Assembly: GCA_958352815.1 (NCBI GenBank)
Contig: CATWQA010000005.1
Location: forward strand, 1-64,000
DNA: 64,000 nucleotides
DNA from: an uncultured Eubacteriales bacterium
Lineage (GTDB): Bacteria; Bacillota; Clostridia; Monoglobales; Monoglobaceae
Reading direction: 5' to 3'
This document shows positions 18,552 through 27,178 of this stretch, piece by piece. The position numbers were made by a program, and so were the translations under genes. The notes beneath the pieces were generated by a model. That model saw only the letters and a program-made list of their open reading frames with translations. It searched no databases and was not told where the DNA came from. Positions within the stretch are counted from its first letter, which is position 1; every line of letters begins with the position of its first letter.

Positions 18552-18800
18552 AATAAAAAAAGCCGGAAATCTGCAAAAATAGCAAAACAGAGCCAAGGTA
18601 CTGAAAATATTGGTGTCTCATTCAGCAATTGACTCTGTAAAGTATTAAGCAGCCTTTCCGGCTTTATATTCAGTTTTGGCTTGCATCATTATGGATCGCT
18701 CTGTGCGCTAAATCCGTAACGGTTCCTTATTCAGCGTGAATGAGTCTAACACCGCGAATTCTTACGATGTACCGAGAGCCTGGATGCAAGCTCCTGTTAC
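18552..18800 (-). ncRNA. Candidate structured RNA upstream of the DUF3268-sigma operon
   Basis: Read on the - strand, a consensus promoter is followed by a long folded arm. Its helices pair 18783-18790 with 18680-18687 (8 bp), 18775-18779 with 18698-18702, 18762-18766 with 18715-18719, and 18753-18760 with 18729-18736 (one bulge). The 3' part is closed by an 11-bp stem pairing 18655-18665 with 18559-18569 and followed by a T-run, as in a terminator. Inside it lies a 6-bp stem, 18633-18638 with 18587-18592. The apical loop of the first arm (18737-18744) is a perfect 8-nt complement of the loop of the second (18617-18624), a kissing interaction. No reading frame is conserved-looking here. I recall that an RNA motif associated with DUF3268 genes has been described but cannot confirm a match. 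Confidence 0.7.
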
Positions 18801-18806
18801 GATTAT

Positions 18807-18835
18807 AGTATAACAGAAGCGCCCTTATATGTCAA
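18807..18835 (-). promoter_or_regulatory. Consensus sigma-A promoter for the structured RNA
   Basis: On the - strand TTGACA (18830-18835) and TATACT (18807-18812) are 17 bp apart. Transcription should start near 18800, immediately before the first helix of the RNA. The same transcript would read into DUF3268 if it passed the terminator stem. Confidence 0.8.
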
Positions 18836-18845
18836 GCCCTTTAGT

Positions 18846-18874
18846 AAACTTTTGTTTATAAATTACAAAAGTTT
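18846..18874. repeat. 10-bp perfect inverted repeat between the RNA promoter and the membrane-protein gene
   Basis: AAACTTTTGT (18846-18855) and ACAAAAGTTT (18865-18874) are separated by 9 bp. It lies after the stop of the membrane-protein gene on the - strand and just upstream of the RNA promoter. It may be a weak terminator for the former or an operator for the latter; its AT-richness argues for an operator or a poor terminator. Confidence 0.5.
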
Positions 18875-18926
18875 TCTTTTAGTTTTGTTTTTTGATTTTC
18901 AAAATCAGTCTGGAGATTGATTTTTG

Positions 18927-19451
18927 TTAAAAATCATCATCTTCTTCGTCATTTTGCACAGTTTGCTTATTTTTGTTAGAGATATGGATTGCCACAAGAA
19001 TGCCTATTGCAATCAATATTCCCGCTCCAAACATAACAATATGAGTTATGGGGATCCCGGAAACATTACTTTCCTCTTCAATAGATTTAATGGATTCTTC
19101 GGCAATAGTTTCGGCATCAATTGTAACAGGAGCCTGCATGATTAATTCCGGGATCGGTGCAGAAGACTGCATACATGAAAGTATGTAGCTTTTGCTTCCG
19201 CCTATTTCAAGCGACAAAACTCCGGTTTCGTCTACCGGAATCAGATCAGGATATATGCCTGCATCTGTTTTTAGCATAAACTCAACACCGGTCCATTCTG
19301 TACCAAGTTGAATTTCAAGATGCTGTGCTTCAGCCACTTGGAGCTCATCACCTTCTGTTCCTTGCGCAGGGTATGCTGAGGCTGTAGTTGCCGTTACTGT
19401 ACAAACAATAAAAAGAGAAATTATCATTAGTTTTTTAATTATTTGCTTCAT
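18927..19451 (-). CDS. Exported single-pass membrane protein of the element
   Basis: This 174-residue protein has a signal peptide (about 1-27, ending Ala-Ser-Ala). An extracellular domain of about 100 residues follows, then a C-terminal membrane helix (about 135-157) and a short cytoplasmic tail that is basic, then strongly acidic ('NDEEDDDF'). I chose ATG 19451, which has AAAGGTG at a proper distance; an in-frame ATG upstream lacks a site. No domain is recognised. The architecture (signal, ectodomain, helix, acidic tail) is that of a surface-displayed or receptor-like protein. It may be a substrate of the signal peptidase encoded two genes downstream. It could take part in mating-cell contact, but nothing shows this directly. 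Confidence 0.75.
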   Translation of the reverse strand: MKQIIKKLMIISLFIVCTVTATTASAYPAQGTEGDELQVAEAQHLEIQLGTEWTGVEFMLKTDAGIYPDLIPVDETGVLSLEIGGSKSYILSCMQSSAPIPELIMQAPVTIDAETIAEESIKSIEEESNVSGIPITHIVMFGAGILIAIGILVAIHISNKNKQTVQNDEEDDDF

Positions 19452-19552
19452 TTGGTTCACCTTTCTTAGCATAATAGAAGGGAGGGAGCCCTTCAAATAA
19501 ACTATTTACTATATTTTGTGTTTGTTACTTATATATCAACCTCCGTTGGAGG

Positions 19553-19580
19553 ATATAAAAAAGAGCAACCATGTGGCTGC
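19553..19580 (-). terminator. Intrinsic terminator after the XRE regulator
   Basis: On the - strand GCAGCC (19575-19580) pairs with GGTTGC (19565-19570) around a 4-nt loop and is followed by a T-run. An extra 10-bp inverted repeat of TTGTATTTAA with a short spacer lies at 19591-19617, between this and the gene end. Confidence 0.7.
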
Positions 19581-19633
19581 CCCAGAAGATTTGTATTTAA
19601 CTAATAATTAAATACAAGTTTATGCAATTAGAA

Positions 19634-20077
19634 TTATTTCCAGTGTTTTAACTGTGAAAGATAGGAATCAAACTGATTGCGCCTATCTTCATCTTTTAAA
19701 TTTTCAGGATTAGGCATATGAGCAACAAGATAATCCAGTAAATCTTCTTTCGATTTATATACGAAATCTCCGTGTGTGTAGCACCATTTACAATAATCCT
19801 CATTAAAACTGCCATCCTTTTCTCGGCTGATCATATTATCTTCGCTTAAAGGCATACCACAGCATTGGCATATTAGCTGGCGCGGAGACCCAAGTAATGT
19901 GTTAATTGACACATTAAATTCACTCGATAACAGCTTTAAAGTATCTGTATTAGGTTGCGTCTCACCATTTTCCCAGCGACTAACCGCTTGTCTTGTGACC
20001 ATTAATCGTTTCGCCATTTGTTCTTGTGTAAGATTGTTATTTTCACGTAACTGTTTAAGTATATCTTGCATTTCCAT
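19634..20077 (-). CDS. XRE-family regulator with C-terminal zinc ribbon
   Basis: This 147-residue protein has an N-terminal Cro/CI-type helix-turn-helix (about 5-58): 'LTQEQMAKRLMVTRQAVSRWENG' split over two helices, then 'PNTDTLKLLSSEFNVSINTLL'. A putative zinc ribbon (about 66-110) follows with 'CQCCGMPL' and 'YCKWCYTHGDF', the four-Cys zf-ribbon_2 type. I chose ATG 20077, which has GGAGG seven bases upstream; the longer frame has no site. It has its own promoter and terminator. Proteins of this build are common one-gene regulators in Clostridia. It may control the neighbouring element genes or itself. Confidence 0.88.
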   Translation of the reverse strand: MEMQDILKQLRENNNLTQEQMAKRLMVTRQAVSRWENGETQPNTDTLKLLSSEFNVSINTLLGSPRQLICQCCGMPLSEDNMISREKDGSFNEDYCKWCYTHGDFVYKSKEDLLDYLVAHMPNPENLKDEDRRNQFDSYLSQLKHWK

Positions 20078-20107
20078 GCCAATCCCTCCTAATATGAATA
20101 TACTAAC

Positions 20108-20136
20108 ATTATAACATAACACTTGGAATTTAACAA
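20108..20136 (-). promoter_or_regulatory. Promoter of the XRE regulator gene
   Basis: On the - strand TTGTTA (20131-20136) and TATAAT (20108-20113) are spaced 17 bp. The start point would fall near 20101, about 25 bp before the start codon. An imperfect inverted repeat of TTAGTATA type just downstream may be an autoregulatory operator. Confidence 0.75.
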
Positions 20137-20189
20137 GCAACACGCTGTTGCTGTTATATGCAAAACGAGATTTACCCTAATTACGTTAT

Positions 20190-20945
20190 CAGTCAAGACC
20201 ACCAGTAAACTGGTGGCTTGCACAGCCCCTATAAGGGGCTATTACAGGCTTAATCCCTTTAAGGGATTCTGAAAGTTTGACATCGCATTACTATCACAGG
20301 CAGCCGCTCACGTGCGGCTGTCTTTTTTGCCTACTTATTCTTGCTACCCGTAAACGGGTCAATATATTCTTTTATGCTTATTTGATCCGATGCATAATCT
20401 TCTTCCAATTGATTCCTGATATATTCTGATATTATCTTTTTGTTTTTTCCAACTGTATCCACATAATATCCTCTACACCAAAAATTCCTTGAACCATATT
20501 TATACTTTAAATTTGCATGCCGATCAAATATCATTAGTGAACTTTTCCCCTTGAGATATCCCAAGAATTGTGCTATACTTATATATGGTGGTATACTAAC
20601 TAACATATGTATATGGTCAGGGCAAGCTTCTGCTTCTATTATTTCTACTCCCTTTTGCTCACAAAGCTTTCTTATGATTTCACCTATATCTTTTTTCAAC
20701 TGACCGTATATTTCTTTGCGTCTGTATTTTGGTGCAAACACTATGTGATATTGACATCTGTAGCTCGAATGTGCTGTATGTTTTATCTCATTGTTATTTT
20801 TCTTTAACATTGCTTAAAACCTCCTTGATATTTTAGTAATGCGGTCGCCAAACCATTTACTATTATACCATAGGTGGTTTTATTTTCATATGCTAAAGCT
20901 TTTTATCTTCCCCCAGTAGAACTGGGGGTTTATTTCCACGCCTAA
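20190..20945 (-). mobile_element. IS200/IS605-family insertion sequence (tnpA only)
   Basis: The element contains one Y1 transposase gene and terminal subterminal hairpins in place of inverted repeats. On the 3' side of the gene are CCACCAG/CTGGTGG, AGCCCC/GGGGCT and AATCCCTT/AAGGGATT (20199-20272) and a GCAGCCGC/GCGGCTG terminator near 20300-20325. On the 5' side is CCCCCAG/CTGGGGG near 20911-20930. The exact ends are uncertain by some tens of bases. It lies between the XRE regulator and the adhesin gene and interrupts neither. Confidence 0.8.
20331..20810 (-). CDS. tnpA: IS200-like Y1 transposase TnpA
   Basis: This 159-residue HUH-family transposase has the metal-binding His-hydrophobic-His pair in 'PDHIHMLVSIPP' (about residues 65-76). 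The nucleophilic Tyr is in the C-terminal 'IISEYIRNQ'. The fold start 'SYRCQYHIVFAPKYRRK' is typical. TnpA cuts and rejoins single-stranded DNA at the hairpin ends and moves the element without inverted repeats or target duplication. AAGGAGG stands before the ATG. Length is normal for an intact enzyme, so the copy may be active. No TnpB guide-RNA nuclease gene is present. Confidence 0.95.
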   Translation of the reverse strand: MLKKNNNEIKHTAHSSYRCQYHIVFAPKYRRKEIYGQLKKDIGEIIRKLCEQKGVEIIEAEACPDHIHMLVSIPPYISIAQFLGYLKGKSSLMIFDRHANLKYKYGSRNFWCRGYYVDTVGKNKKIISEYIRNQLEEDYASDQISIKEYIDPFTGSKNK

Positions 20946-21005
20946 AGGCACCAATTAGGACAGAAAGCAATCCAAATGGACTGCTTTCTGCCATTCATAC
21001 AAATG

Positions 21006-24000
21006 TTATTTTACCCAAGTTTCACCGTTATCGTTTATAACGGCCTTATGTGTGTTCGCTGCCTCATTTACATCAAAAAAGTACCACAAAGTGTTATCGG
21101 TTACATCGGTAAAACGATTGAGTTTTGTAAAGTTATCCTTGACATATTCTTTATCTGCAGTTCTGCCTGTTGCACGGTTCACAACAGTTACGACCTCTGC
21201 ACGCGTAATGTTGTTATCCCCTCTGAATGTGCCATCAGCGTAACCGTTGAGCCATCCGATATGTTTTGCATAGGCGACATCATTGTATGCCCAGTAGTCT
21301 TTTTCAACATCAACATATTCTACCGTGTATCCTGTTTTCGTAACATTGTTAAATAACGCATAATATCTAACAGCCATGGTAACAAATTCTGCTCTTGTAA
21401 CCGAATTATCAGGCTTAAATGTACCATCATTATATCCGTTGATGATATCATACTTAGCAAGATAACCCAAATATTCAGCATACCACTCATTATTATCCAC
21501 ATCTTTGAATGATGATTTGCCGCTTATCTTTTCACCTTTTTGCTCGGAAATAAGCCTTGCAAAAATAGCCGCGGCTTCGGCACGGCTCATATCATTATCA
21601 GGACGGAATGTACCATCGTCATATCCAACGATATATGCTTCATGTTCTACTGCCGGAAGAATAAGTATGCCGTTTGAATCAGTTGTTCCTGTAAGCTCAT
21701 TGCTGTTTCTATCTTTTAAAATAACAGTATAGTCTGATTTTGCTTTACCATTTCTATCTGTTACAGTGATGGTATAATAATTATCATCCTTTGCAAGGTT
21801 CTTTCCTGTAGGCAGGGTAAGCGTTACTTTATCAGTACCGATTGATTTTGTTACGCTTACATTGTTCCCGTCTTGATCAACAACCTTTACATTTACAGAA
21901 GAATAGCTGCTAAGGCCGCCACCACCGCCACCACCGGAACTTCCACCTGACGATGAACCGCCGCCTCCGGAGGATTTAACTGGCAATGTAACCTGGCCGT
22001 TTGAGTTTGTAGTACCGGTTTTTGACGTTGTTTTATCTTTTATCGTTACAGAAACGCCTTGAACAGGCTTGTCATCTTTATCTGTAATTGTTACAGTGGT
22101 TTGATTACTTGTGGTTAATGTTTTATCTTCAGGAAGAGTAACCGTTACTTTGCCGTCCTTGATTTCGACAAAAGAGCCGGTAATAATGCCTTCTGTGTCT
22201 TTGACCGATACTTTATATGACGTAGTTATAACTTCGCCCGGCTTATCCTCAACACCATCACCATCTGTGTCTTCACCCTTACCGGGAGTTTCTTCACTTA
22301 CGTCTGAATCACCATTATCATCCGTAACATCTTCAGATAGAGGAGGCAATATGATCTTACCGTCTTTATTTGTAATTCCACTTAGTGTTTTAGTTTCGCT
22401 ATCAGGTTTTACTAACTCTGAAACAATGACAGCCATATCCTTGACAGCTGTACCATCAGCCTTATTTATGACAGTTACAGTAATACGGTTTTCATAATCA
22501 AACTTTACATTTTCCGGGAGTTCAATAGATATGTTTTCTGCTGTTTTAATGCTTCCATCCTCGTTTTTGATCTCAGGATTATGTGTAACCAAAGCTTTTT
22601 CAATTGCACCGGTTTCATTCACGACCGTTACAATATATCCATCAACCTCTGAATAGCCGTTTACGTCAGTGTAATCTGTATTAACCGGTGGAACTGTTGC
22701 AATACCGTCAGAATTTGTTACATCCGAAGCTGTTGTTCCATCTTTAGCCACAACATCAACTAACACGCCTTTTACAGGAGTTCCTTCTTTATCTGTTACA
22801 GTTACAACAATCCTATTATCAGAAAGTATATTTGTACCTTCCGGAAGCATTGCCTTTATTTTTCCTGTTTCCTTATCAACAGTTACAATTGTTCCGACAA
22901 CAGCACCGTCATTATTTTCGACTTTAATATTATATGAATATATCGGCTGTTCAATAGGATCATCAGGTTCTTCTGTTGGATCATCAGGATTTGTAGATGG
23001 ATCATCGGGTTCTTCTGTTGGATTATCTGGATTTGTAGATGGATCATCAGGTTCTTTATCTCCATCGTCTGTTGTAACATCACCACCTGTATTGTCATCA
23101 CCTATTTCATCCTCATTAAGCGGAGGAACTATGATCTGTCCTTTGAAATTTGTCATTTCGGTTCTTGTTGCTTCTGTATTGTCTTTGACCGTGACACTCA
23201 TATCTTTTACAACTGTTCCATCTTTTTTTAGAACTGTTACAGTTACGCGGTTATCATAGTCTATAACACTCCCTTCAGGAAGCTCAACTAAAATTGTATT
23301 ATCCTCGTTATAGGTTACGAGTGCACCGGCAATGTTTTTACTTTCGTCACTTACCAAAACGATAAAATCGCCCACACTGACACGACCATTCTGGTCTGTA
23401 TACCCAATATTTCCGTCCGGCAGCGTAACCTTTCCATCTATGTCAGTAGTTCCTTTTTCAATGAAGTCACTCATACCGATTACAATAACATTGATATTGG
23501 GCTGAGCGTTGCCATTCTGATCCGTTACTGTTACTGTAATCCTGTTGTCATTATCCATTACAGTGCCATCCGGTAATTTTACCACAATATCATTACTTTC
23601 ACCTATTGCAACTGCACATTTCGGAATAATAAGACCATTTTTATCAGTAACCGTAACTACATAGGTAAAGGTCTGTTCCTCGTTTTCGCCGCCGATGGTT
23701 CCATTATCATTTTCGGTTGATGAGCTGTTGTTTGGAACCTTAAGCTGACCGTTTTCGTCTGTTTTTCCTGTTGCAGCATTGTTATTTGTGTCATAAATAA
23801 ATATCTGTAAATCTGATTTTGCTGACTGCGTATCAGTATAGATAGCCGTTATAGTTGTTTGATCTGAATAGTCAAGTAATCTACCGCTTGGCAGCTTGAT
23901 TGTTACATTATCGTTTATGTCAATAGTGATTTCACTGTTGAATATTGGCTTGCCGTTCTTATCAGTCAAGATTATTAAATAATCTCCAACTTCGGCGTTG

Positions 24001-26522
24001 CCGTCCTCGTCTGAATTGTCTGTATCAATAAGCTGCGGAATCTCAACTGTCTGCAATACTTCACCGCAAACAATACATTCTGTGTGCTTTTGTCCCGGTG
24101 CCTCAATCGTTGCCGGAACGTCTATAATCCAATCTGATGCACTATGTCCGGTTGCTTCTACATATTCGCCTTTATATGTATCGCCGCAGTCTTCGCAAGT
24201 GTAAGTTGTATATCCAAGTTCGAGACAGGTAGGCAGTATCACTTCTTCTGTGTAACGATGCGGCTTTTTGTCTGTGTAGTTATCTTTGTATTCATCACCA
24301 CAATGTTCACACTTAAAAATGGTATATCCAATTTCAGTACAGGTCGGCTCAATTACAGTTTCAATGTAATGATGTTGCACGCAATCGGTATAATCACCAA
24401 TATATGACTTGCCGCAATCAGGACAAGTATATATCGCATAGCCGTGTTCCGTACAGGTTGGTTCTACAACTTCTTTATTGTAATTATGTTCTGTCATATC
24501 AGTATAGTCAGCTTTATAGGTATCACCACATTGTTTACAAGTATAGGTGGTATATCCCATAGACGTACATGTAGGCTGCGTGATAACCGACTCATATTCA
24601 TGTGGTAATTTTTCAGTATAATCTGAAATATACTCTTCATTGCAGTTTTTACAAGAATAAGTTGTAAACCCATGTTCTGTGCATGTAGGAGCAGTTACCG
24701 TCATACCATAATCGTGATCCAGCATATCAGTGTAATCACCTACATAGCTATCACCGCAATCACATGTATAAGTAGTATAGCCCATAGCTGTGCAAGTCGG
24801 AGCCGTTACCTCACTTTGATAATGATGTCCTGTAGGCATTGCCAAAACCGTTTGACAAACTTCACATACTTGAGGCTCCGTACAGTTCGCAGCTTTTCCA
24901 GGAGTGTGTCCGGTAGCAGAATCAGCTTTTATCATTTTTTCATTGCACCCGTCATTTTGGCAATGGTATTCCGTGACGCCTTCGCTTGTGCAGGTAGAAC
25001 TTGTAATGATATGTCCTTCATCCCAGTTATGTCCAGTTGGATCTGTATAGTCTGACACATAAGAGCTGCCGCACATAGTACATGTATATGTTGTATATCC
25101 CTTGTCTTCACAGGTCGGTTTTTTCGTTATACTTTCGTATGCATGAGAAATAAGCGGTTTAATATCGGTAATGTAATTATCACCGCATATATCACATATG
25201 TGTTCTGTATAACCCACATTTCTGCAGGTTGGATTTATAACATTTGTTTTATAGGTATGTGCCCCGGTTGGTGTGGTTGTCTGATAAAAATCACCACAGT
25301 TTTTACAAACTGCAAGGATGAGTCCTCCTTGCATGCAGTTAGCTTCTCTTATCACTATATCTTCATGATCATGCCCAATTGCAGGAGTATAGTTTTTCTT
25401 TTCAAGTTGTCCGCACCCGCTGCATTGCCAGCGTTCATATCCCAAATTTTCGCATGTCGCTGGAACTGTTTCAATATATCTGAAATCATGCTCATGTGCA
25501 GGGGGGATGATTATAACCGTGTCATCTCCCGACTCATCATCTGATGCACTATCATTAAGCAGCCATACATAGGAAACACCATTCTCTACCATATCCACGC
25601 CGGAATACGAATAGGTGATTTCATAGTATACTGTATAATATCCTGCCTTAGTGTAGTTCGGTGCGCTTGTTTGTTTGCAATTGTCAGCACTATCACCATA
25701 ACGGACTAAGGTTTTAACACCGCTGTCAGAAAGATCTGATACGGTTACCGTATGTGCTTCGCCGTCTGCTGTTCCGTAATAAGAACTTACAACTGATTTT
25801 GCTGTTACATATTCACTCTTTTCAAAATTACAATCATCACAATGCTGTAACACATAAAAACGGTTGTTGCCAATTTGACCATCTATCTGCTCATTAAAAT
25901 CATGTGCTTCTCTCACAGATGTTGCTTGAGCTTTTGTACCTTTACAAAACTGACAATATTTTCCCGCCTTATATACAGTAGTGTGGTAATTCTCATTATA
26001 CGGGGTATAAGTGGTATTATCAAAATCCAAGAAGAAATTATGGTCACAAGAATTGAGACTATAAAGATTCTTATTAAAGTTATATGCATCCACTCCGTCA
26101 ACCGCATTGATTGTCCCGCAATTCTGGCATACGCTTTTCGTCCAGTGGTTGCCTGTGTAATAAGCATCTATACCCGGCGTACCGCTGTCAAGATTACCAA
26201 CCTCGGTACCATCAATATTTCTTCCGTCTGAAAACCAGACACCATGATTTTTAGCAGTTTCGCCGCTTCTTGTATATTCAGGTACACGATACGTTAACAC
26301 TGTAGTTTCTTTATCGCATACAGGGCACCATGATGTCTCGTATGTGGTAGTAGCATTAACATCTAATTCATTTGTTCTGTTGTTTGATGACAGCCAGCTG
26401 TCAGCAGGGTCTACATACTCGTTTGACTGTGCAGCAAAGGTTGTAACAGGAGCTGCGCTTATAAGCATACACATTGTCAGTAAGGCTGATAAAACTGATT
26501 TTAATTTAGATTTGTTTTTCAT
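21006..26522 (-). CDS. Giant SLH adhesin with thirteen zinc-ribbon-like repeats
   Basis: This 1838-residue exported protein has a signal peptide at about 1-31. The N-terminal region has scattered CxxC pairs. At about 344-837 lie thirteen repeats of roughly 33-40 residues of the form 'PTCTEHGYTTYTCxxCGxxY', with a following His; one short copy and one with a lost residue are included. At about 840-1500 are five or six Ig-like repeats ('VTVTDKNG', 'KLPDGTV', 'NRITVTV'), and between two of them an Asp/Pro-rich linker of direct 'NPDDPTEEPDDPS' repeats. A Gly/Ser-rich linker follows, then three SLH repeats (about 1625-1838). It is a wall-anchored fibre-like adhesin. GGAGG precedes the ATG; the start overlaps the small Cys protein gene upstream. 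It is part of the conjugative element and probably aids cell contact. Confidence 0.9.
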   Translation of the reverse strand: MKNKSKLKSVLSALLTMCMLISAAPVTTFAAQSNEYVDPADSWLSSNNRTNELDVNATTTYETSWCPVCDKETTVLTYRVPEYTRSGETAKNHGVWFSDGRNIDGTEVGNLDSGTPGIDAYYTGNHWTKSVCQNCGTINAVDGVDAYNFNKNLYSLNSCDHNFFLDFDNTTYTPYNENYHTTVYKAGKYCQFCKGTKAQATSVREAHDFNEQIDGQIGNNRFYVLQHCDDCNFEKSEYVTAKSVVSSYYGTADGEAHTVTVSDLSDSGVKTLVRYGDSADNCKQTSAPNYTKAGYYTVYYEITYSYSGVDMVENGVSYVWLLNDSASDDESGDDTVIIIPPAHEHDFRYIETVPATCENLGYERWQCSGCGQLEKKNYTPAIGHDHEDIVIREANCMQGGLILAVCKNCGDFYQTTTPTGAHTYKTNVINPTCRNVGYTEHICDICGDNYITDIKPLISHAYESITKKPTCEDKGYTTYTCTMCGSSYVSDYTDPTGHNWDEGHIITSSTCTSEGVTEYHCQNDGCNEKMIKADSATGHTPGKAANCTEPQVCEVCQTVLAMPTGHHYQSEVTAPTCTAMGYTTYTCDCGDSYVGDYTDMLDHDYGMTVTAPTCTEHGFTTYSCKNCNEEYISDYTEKLPHEYESVITQPTCTSMGYTTYTCKQCGDTYKADYTDMTEHNYNKEVVEPTCTEHGYAIYTCPDCGKSYIGDYTDCVQHHYIETVIEPTCTEIGYTIFKCEHCGDEYKDNYTDKKPHRYTEEVILPTCLELGYTTYTCEDCGDTYKGEYVEATGHSASDWIIDVPATIEAPGQKHTECIVCGEVLQTVEIPQLIDTDNSDEDGNAEVGDYLIILTDKNGKPIFNSEITIDINDNVTIKLPSGRLLDYSDQTTITAIYTDTQSAKSDLQIFIYDTNNNAATGKTDENGQLKVPNNSSSTENDNGTIGGENEEQTFTYVVTVTDKNGLIIPKCAVAIGESNDIVVKLPDGTVMDNDNRITVTVTDQNGNAQPNINVIVIGMSDFIEKGTTDIDGKVTLPDGNIGYTDQNGRVSVGDFIVLVSDESKNIAGALVTYNEDNTILVELPEGSVIDYDNRVTVTVLKKDGTVVKDMSVTVKDNTEATRTEMTNFKGQIIVPPLNEDEIGDDNTGGDVTTDDGDKEPDDPSTNPDNPTEEPDDPSTNPDDPTEEPDDPIEQPIYSYNIKVENNDGAVVGTIVTVDKETGKIKAMLPEGTNILSDNRIVVTVTDKEGTPVKGVLVDVVAKDGTTASDVTNSDGIATVPPVNTDYTDVNGYSEVDGYIVTVVNETGAIEKALVTHNPEIKNEDGSIKTAENISIELPENVKFDYENRITVTVINKADGTAVKDMAVIVSELVKPDSETKTLSGITNKDGKIILPPLSEDVTDDNGDSDVSEETPGKGEDTDGDGVEDKPGEVITTSYKVSVKDTEGIITGSFVEIKDGKVTVTLPEDKTLTTSNQTTVTITDKDDKPVQGVSVTIKDKTTSKTGTTNSNGQVTLPVKSSGGGGSSSGGSSGGGGGGGLSSYSSVNVKVVDQDGNNVSVTKSIGTDKVTLTLPTGKNLAKDDNYYTITVTDRNGKAKSDYTVILKDRNSNELTGTTDSNGILILPAVEHEAYIVGYDDGTFRPDNDMSRAEAAAIFARLISEQKGEKISGKSSFKDVDNNEWYAEYLGYLAKYDIINGYNDGTFKPDNSVTRAEFVTMAVRYYALFNNVTKTGYTVEYVDVEKDYWAYNDVAYAKHIGWLNGYADGTFRGDNNITRAEVVTVVNRATGRTADKEYVKDNFTKLNRFTDVTDNTLWYFFDVNEAANTHKAVINDNGETWVK

Positions 26523-26703
26523 TTGGAAATTCCTCCTTATGATTTTTTACTTCTTCCTCTTTTTTCAAAGGTTCATACATATTGCAAGCAATTCCATTGT
26601 TTAGGTGCAGATACGGGCAGAATGGCTCTCTTGGATCAAGCATGTATGTTTGTTTGCCTGTTTCACAAGAAGAACATATCTGCCCCTGCACAATTCTTTC
26701 CAT
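26506..26703 (-). CDS. Small cysteine-rich protein upstream of the adhesin
   Basis: This 65-residue protein has 'CSSC' near residue 10 and further Cys at about 29 and 40, the pattern of a single zinc site; the tail is strongly charged. A GGAGGG site lies five bases before the ATG. Its end overlaps the adhesin start by 17 bp, which suggests coupled translation. I do not recognise the family. It could be a regulator or chaperone for the adhesin; this is speculation from position. Confidence 0.6.
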   Translation of the reverse strand: MERIVQGQICSSCETGKQTYMLDPREPFCPYLHLNNGIACNMYEPLKKEEEVKNHKEEFPNEKQI

Positions 26704-26735
26704 AACATCCCTCCATAAAATGTCTATATATTAAA

Positions 26736-27149
26736 TCAGACCGCAAGACAGGCATAGCCTCTATCGGCTTCGTCAATGCAGCGGTCAAGGATTTCAAAAA
26801 ATCTGGATACCCCAAGTTCATTATCGAGCCAATGTGTTGCTCTGTAAGAATAACAGCCCACATCCTTGTTAATGGAATGACTGCCGAGAACGCTTTTTAG
26901 GTTCAGGCTGTTGAGCGTATCCAGTTGTTTTAGTTCTCCGGTATGGTTTAGTTTTTTTGCAAGACAGAATACCATTAACGGGTGCAGATCAGAAAAAGAG
27001 ATCTGCAAGTAATAGTTCCTGTATCCGGTCATAACAGAGGTCTCATCCTGTTCTTCTATAGTCAGTCTGGACTGAATCATTTTCCTGGTGTTTTCGGAAA
27101 TCTTTTTACGACGCTTTTGTTCTTCGACGTTTAGTTCATAATAGGACAT
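26736..27149 (-). CDS. Conserved-looking element protein of unknown function
   Basis: This 137-residue soluble protein has no signal peptide or membrane helix. It starts with a basic helical segment ('EEQKRRKKISENTRKMIQ'), then a mixed alpha/beta part with 'YRNYYLQISFSDLHPL' and 'WLDNELGVSRFFEILDRCIDEADRGYACL'. No known family is recognised. The ATG has GGAGG nine bases ahead. It lies between the S1-domain gene and the small Cys protein in the same orientation with short gaps, so it belongs to the transfer-region transcript. Confidence 0.6.
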   Translation of the reverse strand: MSYYELNVEEQKRRKKISENTRKMIQSRLTIEEQDETSVMTGYRNYYLQISFSDLHPLMVFCLAKKLNHTGELKQLDTLNSLNLKSVLGSHSINKDVGCYSYRATHWLDNELGVSRFFEILDRCIDEADRGYACLAV

Positions 27150-27178
27150 AAAGCATTCCTCCTTTCATAAATGTAACC

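Noticed and set aside
18552..18800. tmRNA, RNase P RNA, T-box leader or 6S RNA as explanation for the structured region
   Set aside because: I see no tRNA-like ends or tag frame, no RNase P core motifs, no T-box consensus and no single long open-bubble hairpin.
20331..20810. Guide-RNA nuclease system (IS605 with TnpB and omega RNA)
   Set aside because: Only TnpA is encoded; no TnpB frame lies on either side.
22950..23060. CRISPR-like short repeats
   Set aside because: The repeats are in-frame 'NPDDPTEEPDDPS' codons within the adhesin linker, not spacer-separated direct repeats.
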